From assembly GCA_021234155.1 (NCBI GenBank), contig JAJEKV010000060.1, positions 3,146,451 through 3,210,450 on the forward strand: a DNA stretch of 64,000 bases, in the 5' to 3' direction. The DNA comes from Isoetes taiwanensis (taxonomy: Eukaryota; Streptophyta; Lycopodiopsida; Isoetales; Isoetaceae). Below the pieces are notes generated by a model that was not told where the DNA came from, ran no database searches, and saw nothing but the letters and a program-made list of their open reading frames with translations. The first letter of the stretch is position 1. Each line of letters begins with the position of its first letter. Below are positions 45,511-62,622 of this stretch, in pieces. The position numbers were made by a program, and so were the translations under genes.

Positions 45511-47860
45511 GGTGTTTAAAAAGAACTCCTTCTGCCAGTCGATCCCTCTTGCTTGCTCTATGCTTGAGTTTCTGTGAAGAATCTGGCTTTGGGTCTAAGA
45601 AACCGACTCTTCTGTGCTAGAAATTAGCCTTGATAGAGTTCCAGAAGGATTGCCGAAGTAGAACCTTAGAACCCAGCCGGCCGGTTCTGTGTTCTGGCCG
45701 CCATCGCTTTTTCTGATGGGGCTACCCAGGCCCCGGTATCCCCCATGTATATATCAATATATTTAGTGTCTAAGGTTTCAAACCATAACCCCATGCATTT
45801 ATATTAGTTATATCTATGCTTCGACCATACTATAGCATGCCTTCACCTTTTAGAATATAGACTATGCTCTATTGGGACCATAGAGTCCATCTTTTAGAAA
45901 CCTAGTTTTTGCATGCCTAGTTAGGGACATATTGGCTTAAGTTATTGACCCCTACATATTAATATATAGAATATAATAACAAGGGATTTCTTTTGCATTT
46001 TACACTTTTCCCTATGCTTTTATATGATTTCGTCGCGTATGGGAATGGAGTACTAATGCGTACATCTAGAGTGCGCCCAATATTTCCATGTTCTTCTCAA
46101 AAAATTTAAGGCATTCTCAATGGTTTACATTAGTATGTATTATTTTCATATTTGTTGTAGTTGCCATTTTCAGAGTTTTGCATGCAAGCATCGCGCCATC
46201 ATGTTTTAGGGTTAGGAAGAAAGAAGGCAAGAATCGAAAGCAATACAATGCTGCAGGATCTCGAGCTTCAAGAGATTCGAAAGCCACCCAGCCTTTGCCG
46301 CCTATGCACAGAGCTCATTGCCCTCCTCTGTTTGTTGAACTGGGTTTTGTCTGTCTTGCTCTGTAGGGTTCGTTGTCTTCCTCTGCAGGGTTCGTTGTTG
46401 GATTCTGTATTTCGCTCTAGAGATATTTGGAACGACATTGAGGTTGCTATTAATCCACCATCTCAAATGAAGCCACTGTTCTTCAGGTTAGCAATTCTAG
46501 TTGATTCTGGTGCTTAGTTGTTATATATTTTGATCCGCTCTTCTAGCTGCTGGTGCTTTGAACAGGGAACTTGAAATAACCTATTGCTGGATTGCATGTG
46601 CCCATTCCCATTAGTACCATCATTGCTTACTGGCAGAATTACATAGGGCCGATGCCCAATTTGCTGTGGCTGGAAGAATGAATAAATTTGTTCATTAGGG
46701 TAATAAGATTTCTTCGCATGATGCTAAACCTGCCAAGTGCCAACTGTTTTACCAGATGCTACTATATCCAACTGTTTTACCAGATGCTACTATATCCAGA
46801 CCTGCAGCTGTGTTTGCACACGGTCAAGAGTTTTGTGACAAAAAGCTTGTGCTGCATCACTCTAGGAAAGAGGATATCTGTATAGAGCAGAATGGGGACG
46901 CATATCTGTGCTAGCTCATCAATGCAGAAACCAACAGGGCATCCTGTTGTGCTGTTCATTAGATCTTTTTCTTTTGATTCTCCCCAAAAAACGGCCATAA
47001 AGATAAAGAGGTCCACATTGTTTACCTTAGTTGCCCTGATGTAGCTGACTCTCTGTTTAATATTGCTCTTTGTAAGTTGGTTAGGTCTTAGACTGATAAA
47101 GGTCCTAGTCCTTTCTGGTCGTGAAAGCTTCATCAGCTGCTGCAACGTGGTTGGTTCCAGAAGAAGAGATGTTCTTTAGATTCCACCATTGCGCCATGCT
47201 TTTCTGTTGGCGAGCCCCATTTTGATGTGCCCAGGACTAATCTCCTTAGCTTAGGTGAGATATGGATAAAATATCTTGGCTATCATGCTCTAAAATGTAT
47301 CCTTGTAGAATTCTGTTATACAAAGATGAAATAACAACCATCAGGTAAGTCTTAATGTCTCTAATTCTTTTGCTTTCTGCCAAAGTATGCAATTTGTGGT
47401 AAGCGGCCCTTGGTATGCAATGCAGGGAACTGCACGGAAAGGAAATGTGTTTGTGAGAATGTCCAGTTATGCAATCTTATATATTTGCAAAGATATATAT
47501 ATATATGCATGGATATAATGAGTTGAAATCCCATATTATAAGGTCGCTATTAAGCTACTAATTATATGTTCATTTCAAAATTTCATTTATAATATCATTA
47601 TAATTCAAATGGCATGTTTATGTGCAATAATTTTTCTAATGACATTGGCTGCACATTTCTTTCTTCCTGTTATCGATTGTGGTTGCTTAGTTGGTATGGT
47701 TGTGACTTGACTTGGTTCAGTTTAGTGATTTAAGCAAATGTGAGATTCTTCATGGGTCCATTTCCTAAACAGATGTTTAGCATATGAAATGCTACTATAT
47801 AGGGACGTTCCAAGTATAAATGCATTTTCCTTGGCATTTTGCATGTAGGTTTCCCACATT
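45511..47860. other. Spacer with possible exon remnants
   Basis: A 118-codon frame (46,161-46,517) contains DLELQEIRKPPSLCRLCTEL and ends at a GGTTAG donor-like site near 46,487, but I recognise no domain. A 29-bp tandem duplication of CCAACTGTTTTACCAGATGC lies at about 46,738-46,797. Nothing else can be assigned. Confidence 0.4.
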
Positions 47861-47861
47861 G

Positions 47862-49602
47862 TAAGCATTCCACCATTGATCATATCTTCACTCTGCGCAC
47901 ATTGATTGAGGATATCAGGAATCACCGACAAAACCTGTACTGTTGCTTCGTGGATTTCGCAAAAGCTTTTGACACAGTGCCCCCGGACAGGTTATAGGAC
48001 AGACTGCGGCAGCTGGGGACTCCCCTTGACTTGCAGAATGCAGTGTATAGGCTATACGAGGCATGCTCAGGCCGTATCACATCGTCAGGACAGCCGGTAA
48101 TCAGTAGTATTGGAGTGCGTCAAGGTTGCCCCCTCTCCCCCACACTCTTTGGCCTATACATTGACCAGCTGAAAGATTGGCTCTCTGAGCATGGAGGTGC
48201 GGGCGCCCATCTCATGCATCACACAATCCGGCAACTCATATATGCTGACGATGTCAAGCTCTTGACCTATACTCCAGAGGACATACAACGTCACCTGGAT
48301 GCTCTTGTCACTTTTTGCCGATTCACTGGCATGCGAGTTAACTTGACCAAAACTAGGGTGCTGCTAGTTTCATCATCCCGTCAGCCAAGGCTTCCCTCAT
48401 TCATTTACCAGGGACAGGATGTAGAGGTGGCTCCGACCTACAAGTACTTGGGTATCGAGTTCTCTACTACCACCCATTGGGATGCTGCCATCAGGTTGCG
48501 GGTCACGGCAGGTTGGAAAACACTATATGCCATGCAGAACAACAGCCACAAGGCAGAGTTGTATGCCTGGGGCCACCAGTCACACTTATTTCGGGCATTG
48601 GTCGAGCTGGTTCTTTTGTATGGGGAAGAAGTGTGGGGTCCGGTGATATCCTTCAACACCTGGAATGACCTCGAGCAGGTGCAGAAAGCCTTCTTGGCAC
48701 GAGCCCTTGGGGTAAAGTCCACAGTTCCATACCAGATCCTACTCCAGGAGACAGGTTTTCTACCCCTTCAAGGGGCTACATTGGAACGCCATATCATTTA
48801 CTTCCAGAAGGTGGTCGCTATGGGTGATACACATTTGCCCAACCTTGCTTTGGCCATGGCGATGGGTCCCCAACGCCTGAAAGCCTGCTAGAAGGACAAG
48901 CAAGCTCAGTGGTTCTCACGCTTGGGTGTACAGGCAAACAGATGCGTACATGTAAGGACAAAGAAGGATCACAAGGCACTTAAGTTGTACCTAGATGCTA
49001 CTTTCCTTCGCAAGCTCTGGGATGCAGATGCTCTGACGCACGTTAAGCTGGCACACTATCAGCAGCAAGTCAATCCCAGGCTCACGAGAGGCCCACACCA
49101 GTACTTGTACACCCAGTTGCCCATGAAGAAGCGCAGACTTATAGCTTCCATTCGCACGGGTGCACATCACCTCCGCATTGAGACAGGACGTTGGGCCGGG
49201 AAGCACGAAAGCAAAGGCTTTGCCAGTGTTGCCACCAGGGCGCCATTGAGGATGAATGTCATGCCCTCTAGATCTGCCCAGCATTTGCCCATATCAGAGA
49301 GCACTATGTCCGATTACTAGTGCCTGGCCAACCGTTGCATGAGTTATTGAATACGGCGTCAGTGGGTTTGTTGGGGTCATACCTCCAGGAGGTTATGGAT
49401 GCACGGACTCAGTTGTGTCTTCCGGGACGGTATTGAACTGTCCTACACAATTGTACAGCATGCCAGCAGACTTATTACTGCTAAGTTTTTTCCCTCGAAA
49501 ACCCTTCGGGGCGGGGGTTTTTTAATCATGTCAGTAATACGCTTGCTGCTCTCTTTTTGTTTGGGTCCCATAGGCCAGTCGGTCTCCGTGGACGCTAAAA
49601 AT
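47862..49602 (+). pseudogene. LINE (5'-truncated) with RT and C-terminal domain
   Basis: The frame starts at CKHSTIDHIFTLRT and reads CCFVDFAKAFDTVP, a stop at about 47,996, then GVRQGCPLSPTLFGLYIDQL and LIYADDVKLLTYTPED (RT active site, near 48,245). The C-terminal part, after a stop at 48,889, has GAHHLRIETGRWAG and then loses frame before the Cys/His motif. The element ends GGTCTCCGTGGACGCTAAAA and passes directly into a (TTCTA)n tail. It is in the same clade as the LINEs at 33.7 and 51.6 kb. Confidence 0.88.
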
Positions 49603-49679
49603 CTATTCTATTCTATTCTATTCTATTCTATTCTATTCTATTCTATTCTATTCTATTCTATTCTATTCTATTCTATTCA
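49603..49679 (+). repeat. (TTCTA)n tail of the LINE
   Basis: About 15 uninterrupted TTCTA units follow the LINE 3' end without spacer, the position of a tail made during target-primed reverse transcription. The same unit occurs inside the copia LTR at 41,160-41,246. Confidence 0.92.
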
Positions 49680-49995
49680 TCAATATCACAGGCTTTTCTT
49701 TTCTATCCTCATCACATTTATCCTTTTATCAATATTCCAGGGTTTCCTTTGTATTCTAATGTCACCCTCACAATGACTTTAATTTTTTGGTCTACTTGCT
49801 TATTATAAATTTTATCATAGAAATGCCTATTTAAACATATCTATGACATCATTACAATTTGGGCCCAAATATTTTTTTAATACAACAACACATATGACAT
49901 ATATAATATCATTATGAATGTTTTCTAGTTCGTTCCTCAATTCTTAAGGCCCCGAAGGGGCCAAATTTTTTTTGGGTTAACACACAAACCATTAC

Positions 49996-50347
49996 ATCCA
50001 AGACTCTAAAATTAAATCCCCCTCGAAACCCCCTTTGGTTTGGGTGCATATTCACACGGGGGGTGATGTAGGGCAGCGAGAGCCCCTAAAATTATGTTTC
50101 GCATGTAGAAAATCAACACCATGTAGTATATTACCTCAAATCTTAGTGTATTTTGCAAATCTTGTTATACAGTATAGCAAATTGTGTACATGCATACCCC
50201 ACAGATGAGGAACTTTATGTACGGTGTAGATTAAGGAATAAAGGGTGAATATGCCTATCCAACAACTCTCGATGCTGAGTCACCCCGTGTGAATATGCAC
50301 CCAAAACCAAAGGGGTTTCAAGGGGATTTAATTTTAGAGTGTTGGAT
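49996..50347. mobile_element. Fold-back MITE with ~72-bp terminal inverted repeats
   Basis: The left arm from ATCCAAGACTCTAAAATTAA (49,996) to about 50,069 is the reverse complement, with a few mismatches, of about 50,275-50,347 (ending TTAATTTTAGAGTGTTGGAT). Both arms include the GTGAATATGCACCCAAA block. The 200-bp interior has no ORF. I could not identify a clean target duplication. Confidence 0.85.
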
Positions 50348-51632
<1,285 letters not shown>

Positions 51633-51634
51633 TA

Positions 51635-54010
<2,376 letters not shown>

Positions 54011-57000
54011 TTTGGGATTTTCTGGTTCGGTGAGAAATTTTTTTGGTTTTTTTTTAAGCATGATTTCCTAAGATTGTTGGCATTTTAGTCGTCGGAAAAT
54101 ATTCCGGTGCTTCCAAAAATCGCTAGCAAATTTTTTAATAGCAAATTTTTTAATATGAGTTCAAGCTGAGGGTTTTGGGGTTTTTTCTTGCTTTTTTTCC
54201 ATCCGGGCATGCATTGCCACGAATTTTTTCCCCTTTCTGTGTGCACCATCTATTCACCAGCAGGTATATTATCTATTCCAAAATGGTAGATCCTCTTTAA
54301 GCTCCAAAACAGGTGCGATTTCAGCTTCAAAACAGGTGCGATTTCATATGTTTTTGTTGATGGGTATATGAAATGGTGTTTTTTGTTGCAACAGACGCTG
54401 TAGAAATCGTTGCATAATGATTCTTGGCAAATAAATCAACGGTAGATGCATGCGATGTATCAATTTGCTGGGTCTGTTGATCTGTGGCTTGATAAATCCA
54501 TTTTGTAAATCGATTCTTTTCATCCACTGATTTTGGAGTTTGAATAGCTTTGTCATTTGGTTTGCTTTGGATTTTTCAGAACATAGCTCTACAAGTCGAA
54601 TCAACACTGGGTCACACTGGATTTGACAATTGCTAGAAGGGAATACATGTCAGGTATTGTTTTTACTGAAGCCCATCAATGATTAGACAAGTGGAATCTG
54701 CATTTTAGAGAGTTTGGTTGCCGTGTTCAAGAGCTAGGATCTTATTGCTTAGATGCAGCTGTGCACAAAGCCTTCTTGCCAGATGCATGCCAGAACTCAT
54801 GCCACAATGCTTCCTTACGTCTTCAGCTTTGCCAAGAAAAGTTGGGCTATCTATCTATCTTATCCAATTGCAAATGGCGTGGAGTTGCATGCCGCAATCG
54901 TCTACTGGTCCTTTTTAGCTATGACATGATTTATATATTATTCTCGGCTTAGGCGTCGGTAGTATAATGTGTGGCCCACTATCTAGCTTACGGAGCTACC
55001 TCTCAGGTAATTTTGTTTTTGCCTTTTTCATCTTTACATTCTTCAGTCATTGTTAGAACTTGATATAAAGGCGAACTGGAATGCACCATCACTGCATTTT
55101 TCTTTACATGGAGCCTTGAAAAATACATGCTATCAGAGATCCATAGCTTTTGTACTTTTTCAAAAGACCAGTTTGTTTGCTAAATCGTTAGTGTAGGACA
55201 TGAATATTTCAAGATTATGTTTCAAATAATGGTGCACTCTTCTGTTTTCTTTCTGCAGGGTGTATGTTTTCTCTGCCTATGTAGTTGGCATTTGATCTAT
55301 ACAAAGTACAAGATGGAAGTACAACATGGTCTGAGCTACTATTAAAAAACAATTGGTATGATTTTTGTAAAAAGTAATTTATTTTTATGTCAAGTACTGC
55401 TTCCTCTTATCTAGATTGAGGTTATATATGAAATGGATGCAGCCTAGGTTGATTTTTGCCCTCAATTGAATCACTCAACTGCATTGGAAGTTCAAGCAAT
55501 CCTCCTGTATTACTATCTATATTGTTTAATGCTCCTTGGCTTATTAGAATGAGTAGAAGAATATGGCAGCAAGTGCTTTGTGGTAGAAGTTATGGTTTCG
55601 GTGCCTCTCAAACCTCCAAAGTCTTGCAGCGAAATGAGGTATCCATCTACTTCTACCTTTGAATTTCTCTTATTATTTTCAATAGTTGATATAGAGAGAG
55701 CAAAGGTGAGAATACATGCTGAGTACAAATTGATGTAAAACAAAGTGGGGTTCCATACTTCGTGTGTACGGATTGCCAAGCTTTCAACCTTTAAATGTGT
55801 GCAATGTGTAAGTTGCAGAGTCGGTACTTCTTGCAGTCAAACCTTATGTTATGTCTGATATACATTGGCTACGAAGGGTTATAGTACTAGACACATATTT
55901 GGAAATGATTTTGGAAGTGCGATGATACAATATAATGAGATGGCAAGCAGCTGTAGATAGTTGTAGATGCAGGTGATCTTGGCTTAGCAGTGTATTGACG
56001 TTTATGATGTCCTGGAATGTCGTGCTTGACCAATGACATCGATTATCTGCCAGTACTGGCATGACAAGAATGTAGTCTATTTTGCATGTTCATTTCAATG
56101 CTTATAATTTCTTTATTGTTTTTGTCAGGATACTCTAACAAGTCAGGCGAGGACTCTCCATTCTCTTATAACAAGCCATTCAATCAACATGTGTTGAAAG
56201 GTTCGTAATTTGGTATGCAGCCACATGTTTGTTTTGATTAAGTAGATGTAACCCCTAAGCCACTGCATCAATTATTTACCATAATTATATTACTAAAGCT
56301 GGAGTACTCCAAGCTCCATTCGGGTTTAAAATACCAATAAATAACGCTTTAGATTCTGCAAATAGGTTCTCCTATAATCTCTATATTCTGCATTGCTCTC
56401 TATTCTATAAGTTTCCTTTATGCTATTATTGATGTCTCTAAATTTCTACAGGTACAGAAATAAGGTGACACATTCCACTAATTGGAATCTCGCAGCTCAA
56501 CATAGCAATCACTCTTTCTTGCTTCATTCCGTCATGACTATTTTACTTCCACGTTGTCTTACTTTTTCCAATACATTAACCCCACGGTTTAACTACTATT
56601 GCAGATCAATATTTCTTCAGGCCCTTACTGAACACGAGATATTTCATCTTCGTGGTTCTATGTACCAGCCCGAGCCTATACAGATCCTTCACGGTATAGT
56701 ATTTTCCAGTTTGCATCAACAAAATATTTGTGCCCTCTTATGAACATAACTTTCTTGATTCTAATTCCAAGAAGCTCATTGCCATCTACAGGGGAAGTTC
56801 CAGGAGCTCTTTGTGCTTCATATGCATCCCCAACAACATCCGGGTCAGACCCAACTCAAAACCCATTCCTTCAATCAAAAAATGGCTTTTAATGTTGCTT
56901 CCATTTCTTCTTTTGTTTTTTCTGCTCTTCAAATTTATCCTTTTGCACTTTTTCTTCACTTCATCAGGGACATAAAGTTATTGACAAGCTTTATCAAAAC
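54011..57000. other. Spacer with possible cysteine-rich exon
   Basis: Near 54,710-54,910 a plus-strand frame reads FGCRVQELGSYCLDAAVHKA, then DACQNSCHNASLRLQLCQEK and CKWRGVACRNRL, which looks coding (regular cysteines) but belongs to no family I recognise. Several AG/GT pairs occur to about 56,700 but I could not assemble a gene. Confidence 0.35.
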
Positions 57001-59840
57001 ATTAGGGCGGATTTGGGGTCTGAAAATGGCCCTTATCTTGGGCTAAAGATTTCCACGTCAGATTCGCCAGGACCAATCAGGTTTGGCGCTTTTTTTTTAA
57101 AGTCAAGATTACTTGGCGTGTAGAAGGATGAGCGGAGCTTACTTGGCATCCACATGGCGATTTTCATAGGGGATGCCCGCGCTTTTATTGCAACCATTTT
57201 AATGGCCCGTATTTTTTGGGAGTCGCCACGCTTCAAAATAATGGTGACTTTGACCGCCTTGTCGGCGTCACCAACTCCCTTGTCAAATTTTGGCCAAACT
57301 TCAATCTTTGTCACACCCGGCCTCCTACGTGCATCCTCTCCGCCTTCACTCCTCATCTCCGCAATCCATGTCTCCTGTAATTTCGTGTTCTTGCCCCATT
57401 TACGAACTCCCAAGGTCAAGAAGTGGGAGGTTTTGTCTCAATAGGTTCGTGGGTGAGTATGCGCCATCAACGAGGGAAAGAGCATAGAGTTAAGCGACAA
57501 AGGCTGATCGACGCGGCGGACACATTGGATAGGTAGGATAAAAGAGTTCAAGTTGAATTCTAGCGGCGGAAAGTGGAAAGTATAACAATACGACATGCAT
57601 ATACCCCTTCCGATATGGCCAAAGAGCTAATCTCCACCAAAAAGCGGCTTCCCAAAATTGCCCCAAATGGTAACCACCTTAACGGATCCACGACGCGACG
57701 CTGGTTAGCCGTCGACTACTTAACTGCGTAGAGATAGTTTCGTCGTGTGATCTTCTTATCTTTTCATTTCTTTCGTTGACATGCGTGTTTACAAAACAAA
57801 TTTATTGTGCGGTTTATGTTTATCAGGACGTCGTGGATGTCATTCCTACCGAAAAGTATTAGTAGTGTACTTGTCGCGGTATCACATAGACATCGGAATT
57901 GTCCTTTTCCAAGGTATGGATGCCGTGACCTTGCGGGGTATAGGCATCTGGTTTTACGGACATGATTATAACGTAAAGGTCAGGAAATCGAGCTTGAGGC
58001 CGGTTGAATTGCCCCCTTTAAGTGAACTTTGTAAGCCACAGACTAATGAGAACAATGTAATTGCAATGAAGAAATGCCTGGCTGACGAGGTGCAAGCGGG
58101 AATGTCGAAAACGGAGGCGTGAGGATGAGTTTCAAAATCTTCACACCGTTTGAGGTATTTGCTAACATATTCCAGATGGCGCGGGAAGTTCGAAAAGCTC
58201 CGAAGACATATACGTGCTTTCTCCCCCCTGCCGATTTTGTGGATGGCTTATTTTTGGTTCCGACACAGGATGTTCGATTCCACGAATCATCGGTCAACTA
58301 ACAGAGGTCCGTAGTTAAGTCCTCCTTTAAGTTCAGATACTTTCTTCCAAAACAATATTTATAACGTTAATTGTCAACTAGAACGAAGGAAACAAAAAAG
58401 AGAGGCCGCACAACTTTTGGGGAGCCGTTTGAGGACCATAATAGACACTCCGATCGCGGTGGATATTCGAGTATGGAGAGGGAGGAAGTCATTTATACGG
58501 CCACCATGGAAAGTTTAATGGCCATTATCAGAGCTAAGAGTGCTAATGGAGACAGAGGAAATTGCTGACGACTTCCATTATTTTATTGATGGCATTAGGG
58601 TTGGTTACAGGCAAGAGGGAAATGTAAAGTTTAGTGAGTTCGCGATCAACAAGAAATTGTCTATCGGCTAGCGCTTTGAATCTGCTTTTTATTTGTGTTT
58701 TGTCGATGTTTTTTAGGGTTCCGTGATTTTGTCCGATATTTTTTAGGGTTCCGTACAATTATTTAAAAACGTTACCATCATATTTTACTTTAACTTCTGT
58801 TTTTTACTATTTATCTCTTGCCAGTTGTCTATTTTTGTCAGTGTTCGTAGTATAAAGCGTCATCCGCTGAGAAGCCATGGCAAGAACTAAGCAAACTGCA
58901 AGGATCCATCCAGTGGTGTAAGGCCGTGATTACATTAGTCCGCCTTTCTTCATCTCTCCTGACGGGTCTCTCCATAGAGATTCTCCTCCTCCCGACCATG
59001 CCCACCGTAAGACCCCGAAAAGAACTGCATGACGAATCAGCGGAGAAGCAACCGGAGTAAGTAGGAGGTGCACTCCTGCCTCGAGACAGAGGGATGGTGG
59101 CCGTGGAGAGACCGGGCGAGCGCATTATGATGCCGGACATTATTGGCACCGGCTTCTTTTCTTGCTCTTTCCGCCTCTTCCCGTTTCCTCCTCCCGAGGT
59201 GCCGCACCTTCAAATCGAGGAGGAGGCCCAACGTAAGCGGCGACCAGGAATGGGAGAGATCTACCGAAGAGTCCACGAGGAAACGCCTCGGCAGATGTTG
59301 GTGAGGAGGCGGCCGGAAGAGTCGGCCGAGCAAATGTGCCCAAATGCCGGGTGGGGGAGGGTAGAGCCGGAAGGAAGACTAAGCCTGGTATTAAATAGCC
59401 AGCGAGATTGCTAGGTATCGAAGAGCATCTGAGATGGTCATTCGCGTCTCCCATTTGCCGCTCGTGAGAGAGATTCCGCAAGAGTGTGGTGCGATACATC
59501 ATACGATTCATAATTCAAACGCGCCTTTAAATGCTCTTCAAATGGCCGGAAGCGGTTGGTGTCGGTCTGTTCGAGGACTCGCAGCCTTGCAAGAATACAT
59601 GCCTGGGTGGGATCATGCCCAAGGACATGCGCCTCGCCTACGCATAAGGGATCCCGAGTACTATGGTCAAAATTTTATGGTGAATACAACAAGAAGAAAG
59701 ACCCCCGGAAAAAAAGGCCGTGAAGTGCCTTTGTGTTTTTTCATATGTATAATATTTCTTAATGCAATGGCTTTATAAGCTTAATCTCTTAGTCCATTTC
59801 TTTCTTAGAAGCCTAGCCAAGACTTTTTTTTTTTTTAATG
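57001..59840. other. GC-richer region with unassigned intronless frames
   Basis: Base composition rises relative to the rest of the window. Frames at 57,781-58,122, 58,124-58,300 and 58,371-58,566 are short, lie on one strand and look coding-like (for example KIFTPFEVFANIFQMAREVR, EEVIYTATMESLMAIIRAKS), but match nothing I know. A GTTTCGTCGTGTGATC motif lies at 57,737-57,752 and recurs in this part of the window. Confidence 0.35.
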
Positions 59841-59850
59841 TTATACGTGA

Positions 59851-59957
59851 GGATCACACGACCTTGGCAAAGCAAGCATTGTGCTTTTTTGTTGCACATA
59901 GTAGTCTTCGCCGTCGTGTGATCCAACCCTAACCCTAACCCTAACCCTAACCCTAAA
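59851..59957. repeat. Inverted ATCACACGAC motif next to a short (CCCTAA)n array
   Basis: GGATCACACGAC (59,851-59,862) and GTCGTGTGATCC (59,913-59,924) form perfect 12-bp inverted arms 50 bases apart. Directly after the right arm come five CCCTAA units (59,925-59,957). The repeat is the six-base vertebrate-type telomere motif rather than the seven-base CCCTAAA common in plants. Confidence 0.85.
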
Positions 59958-59961
59958 ATGT

Positions 59962-61520
59962 ATGCGGACAAATCTCCCCACAACGGCCGTGTCCCCTTTC
60001 ATAATCGACAACGGCTACTTGAGTTCAAAAGTGACCAATACTTTACCGGCTCCTAAACATCTTCTTGTTTTTCGTCGTTTGCTTCGCCATGGATTGTTAT
60101 GTGAAGTTCCGGAATGGTATGCATCCGCCCCTCATGACAACGAGGAAGTTGGGCGCCGACCGCGATTTATCCGTTCTATTGCAAGGAGTTGGACATCATG
60201 GCAAGCGATGGCGAGCTTGGATGCTATCGCGAGGTTGCTTTAGCTTTCACCCGCACCGCTTGGTCTCGCCAAGACGCCCTTTGCGTGATGTCCCCGGCTT
60301 CGTGGATTCCAAAACCAGCTCTAGAGGAGGCTGGCTTCCCATTTGCAAACAGGGAAGATGTTTTTCAAGAATGCCGCCAAGCGGGCTCCTCCCCGGTCGC
60401 GTCCTTGTGCTTAAGAAGGTATCTTATTTCTCTTTGCCGCTTGCATTTGCTAGTTATTGCATTCTCTTTCGGCCAAACCGAAGATACACCGGAAACAATG
60501 AAATCTTTAAGCCAAGGAAATTAGGTTATGTGTGATGATGTCGACTATGGACGAGAAATGGAGATAGATCTACAAGAAGAAGAGCAAGAATGTAGGAGTT
60601 TTAGCTTGACGCGACCGGCCTTGGGTGAAACCAGGAGGAGGGAGATGATTCGAAGGTGATGAGGATGGGGATGAGGATGAAAAGAAGTTGTCCGACATAA
60701 CGCCAATTTTAGTGGAAGGCAAAGAATACTTATTGCTAAGTGATATACCGAGGAACCCGCCTATGTTACTTAATGTGTGCTAGGGAAGACGAAGCTTATC
60801 AATTACCTTGGCGAATGGGTAAACTTAGGCCTAGATTTTGAAGAGGATTTGGACAAAGAGATGTTTGAAGTATCTAATTATACCGCAATGCTATAAAGCT
60901 TAAAGAAGCATATGAGAGGTCTGGAGTCTCGATTTGCTCAAGATGAGGCGAATCTACCAGCGGAAGAAGAATTCCAGCGTCTCAGGCAAAGTCGCTAGCG
61001 GGATCTGAGGTTTTTAGGCCCTTCATCAATCAGCTGCAAAGATAAGCCCGGTAGATGAGGATAAATGTGAAGAAGATAATCTTGAGGGTTCTTATTTGTG
61101 GGAAGTAGATGATTTTTCTTGCGACATACGCGGGGACAGGAAAGATTGAAGGACTCTACATTGTTAAGATATATCTCAAGATTCGTTAATGGGAGATAAT
61201 CGTCTTCCGCGAGAACTTTCGGTCAAAGGGTCGAGTTTGTCTATTACCTCCGTGCATTATGCATGTTGAGGAACCATTCCCAATTGGCATCAAACACCCA
61301 AAGGGTGATAGCAATTTAGGGATGTCGATGTTACAATATTTTGACGACCAAGCCCTTGGGCTTGCGGGCAACAATATGTTAAATTTTTAGTGGCGGCTTG
61401 ACTCACAAGGTTGGAAGCCGGGTCGATAACATGGAAGTCATTGCCTTGTTGGATCGGTCGGTGAGGGGATTGAAAGAGCATGAAATTGGCAATGAAGCTT
61501 GAGAAATTGGAAGTTATATG
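59962..61520 (+). pseudogene. Degraded intronless coding remnants, unrecognised
   Basis: Coding-like peptides appear in successive frames on the plus strand: SDGELGCYREVALAFTRTAW (60,205), ILVEGKEYLLLSDIPRNPPM (60,710), GEWVNLGLDFEEDLDKEMFE (60,808, after a frameshift) and EEPFPIGIKHPKGDSNLGMS (61,268). Interruptions are single stops and frameshifts rather than splice sites. I recognise no domain, and the remnants may belong to one large element or gene cluster. Confidence 0.4.
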
Positions 61521-61735
61521 TTTTCCAACTTGTATCGGTAAAATTATTTATGTCTGATTGTCCTTAGAAATTCCTAATAAAAAATTATTTTATTTGTATT
61601 TATTCACATCACGCCAAATACATCGAACGATTTTACTGTCATATCTAGGTTTTCGTCGTGTGATATCTATCTCAAAGAAATGAAATATTATTGGAAAAGA
61701 CAATTAATTTATTTATTCCGGCCAGGTGACTCATG

Positions 61736-62420
61736 TTATAAATAGAAGACCGATGTCCACTGACCTCCGATCGCTTCGCCTACGCTCATCTTCTACTTCC
61801 GGCCCGCCTTCCACCTTCTGCTCCGATGGCATCATCATCTTCCTCTATGTTTACCACGACCAAGATAGCACTCCCGCCCCCAGGCTGCCCGTGGACATCA
61901 CCCTTAGGTGGTGATGAAGAGATTCAAGGAGATCCATGATGAAAACAACCGTCTCGTCGCCGAGAACAATGAGGCGGTCGACCCAGATTAACCTTCACGA
62001 GGGAGTGCGCCGACGAGCTTAGACGTTGAGCTCGTGGGAAACATTCGCTTACGTACCAAGAGGCGATTTGTCGCAGGGCGAGGGTATTTTGAAACCGCTC
62101 ACATGATTTCGCAGCCTTAGAAGATATGGAGAAGAGGCCCGAAGCAGCGGAGGATGAGAACGCACTTTACGGCTTCCCGGCAGATATGAAAATCAGCTAG
62201 AGGACTGCGAAGATCCCTAGCCGCTGTATCTATCTATTTTGCTTCAAAGAAAAGTTTTCTATTTTTGCTTCTATCTATCCCGTTGTTCCAATGTATGTTA
62301 CGTTTTATTAAAATATCACACGACGAAATGCCTTGCTTGCAATTAGGTAGCAATCAATGGATTTCGCCGCGGTGATCTCCATGCCGTTCTATTTTGCTTA
62401 AGTTGAGAAGTTCTATCTTT
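61736..62420 (+). other. Promoter-plus-small-ORF tandem unit 1
   Basis: A TATA box (TTATAAATAG, 61,736-61,745) is followed 80 bases later by an ATG (61,826). The ORF, 61,826-61,939 (37 residues), begins MASSSSSMFTTTKIALPPPG. A second frame in the same place reads MKRFKEIHDENNRLVAENNE, a coiled-coil-like stretch. The 3' flank has TATCACACGACGAAATGCC and TTGCAATTAGGTAGCAATCA (62,312-62,358). Units 2 and 3 repeat this plan. The coding part is probably decayed. Confidence 0.5.
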
Positions 62421-62622
62421 AGTTATGTATCAGTAAAATTACTTATGTATAGATTGTTCAATCAAATTATCAATAAAATTATCACACGAAGCTTTCTCGA
62501 AGAAAAGACGTTAGAAGAAGTAATCGTCTTTTTTCCTCACCGACGCCGAAGTAACGGGTCGATTTTCTGACCCATCGCATCGCTTCAAGGCCGCAGACTC
62601 AAGCTACCTATGAAATCCTCTG

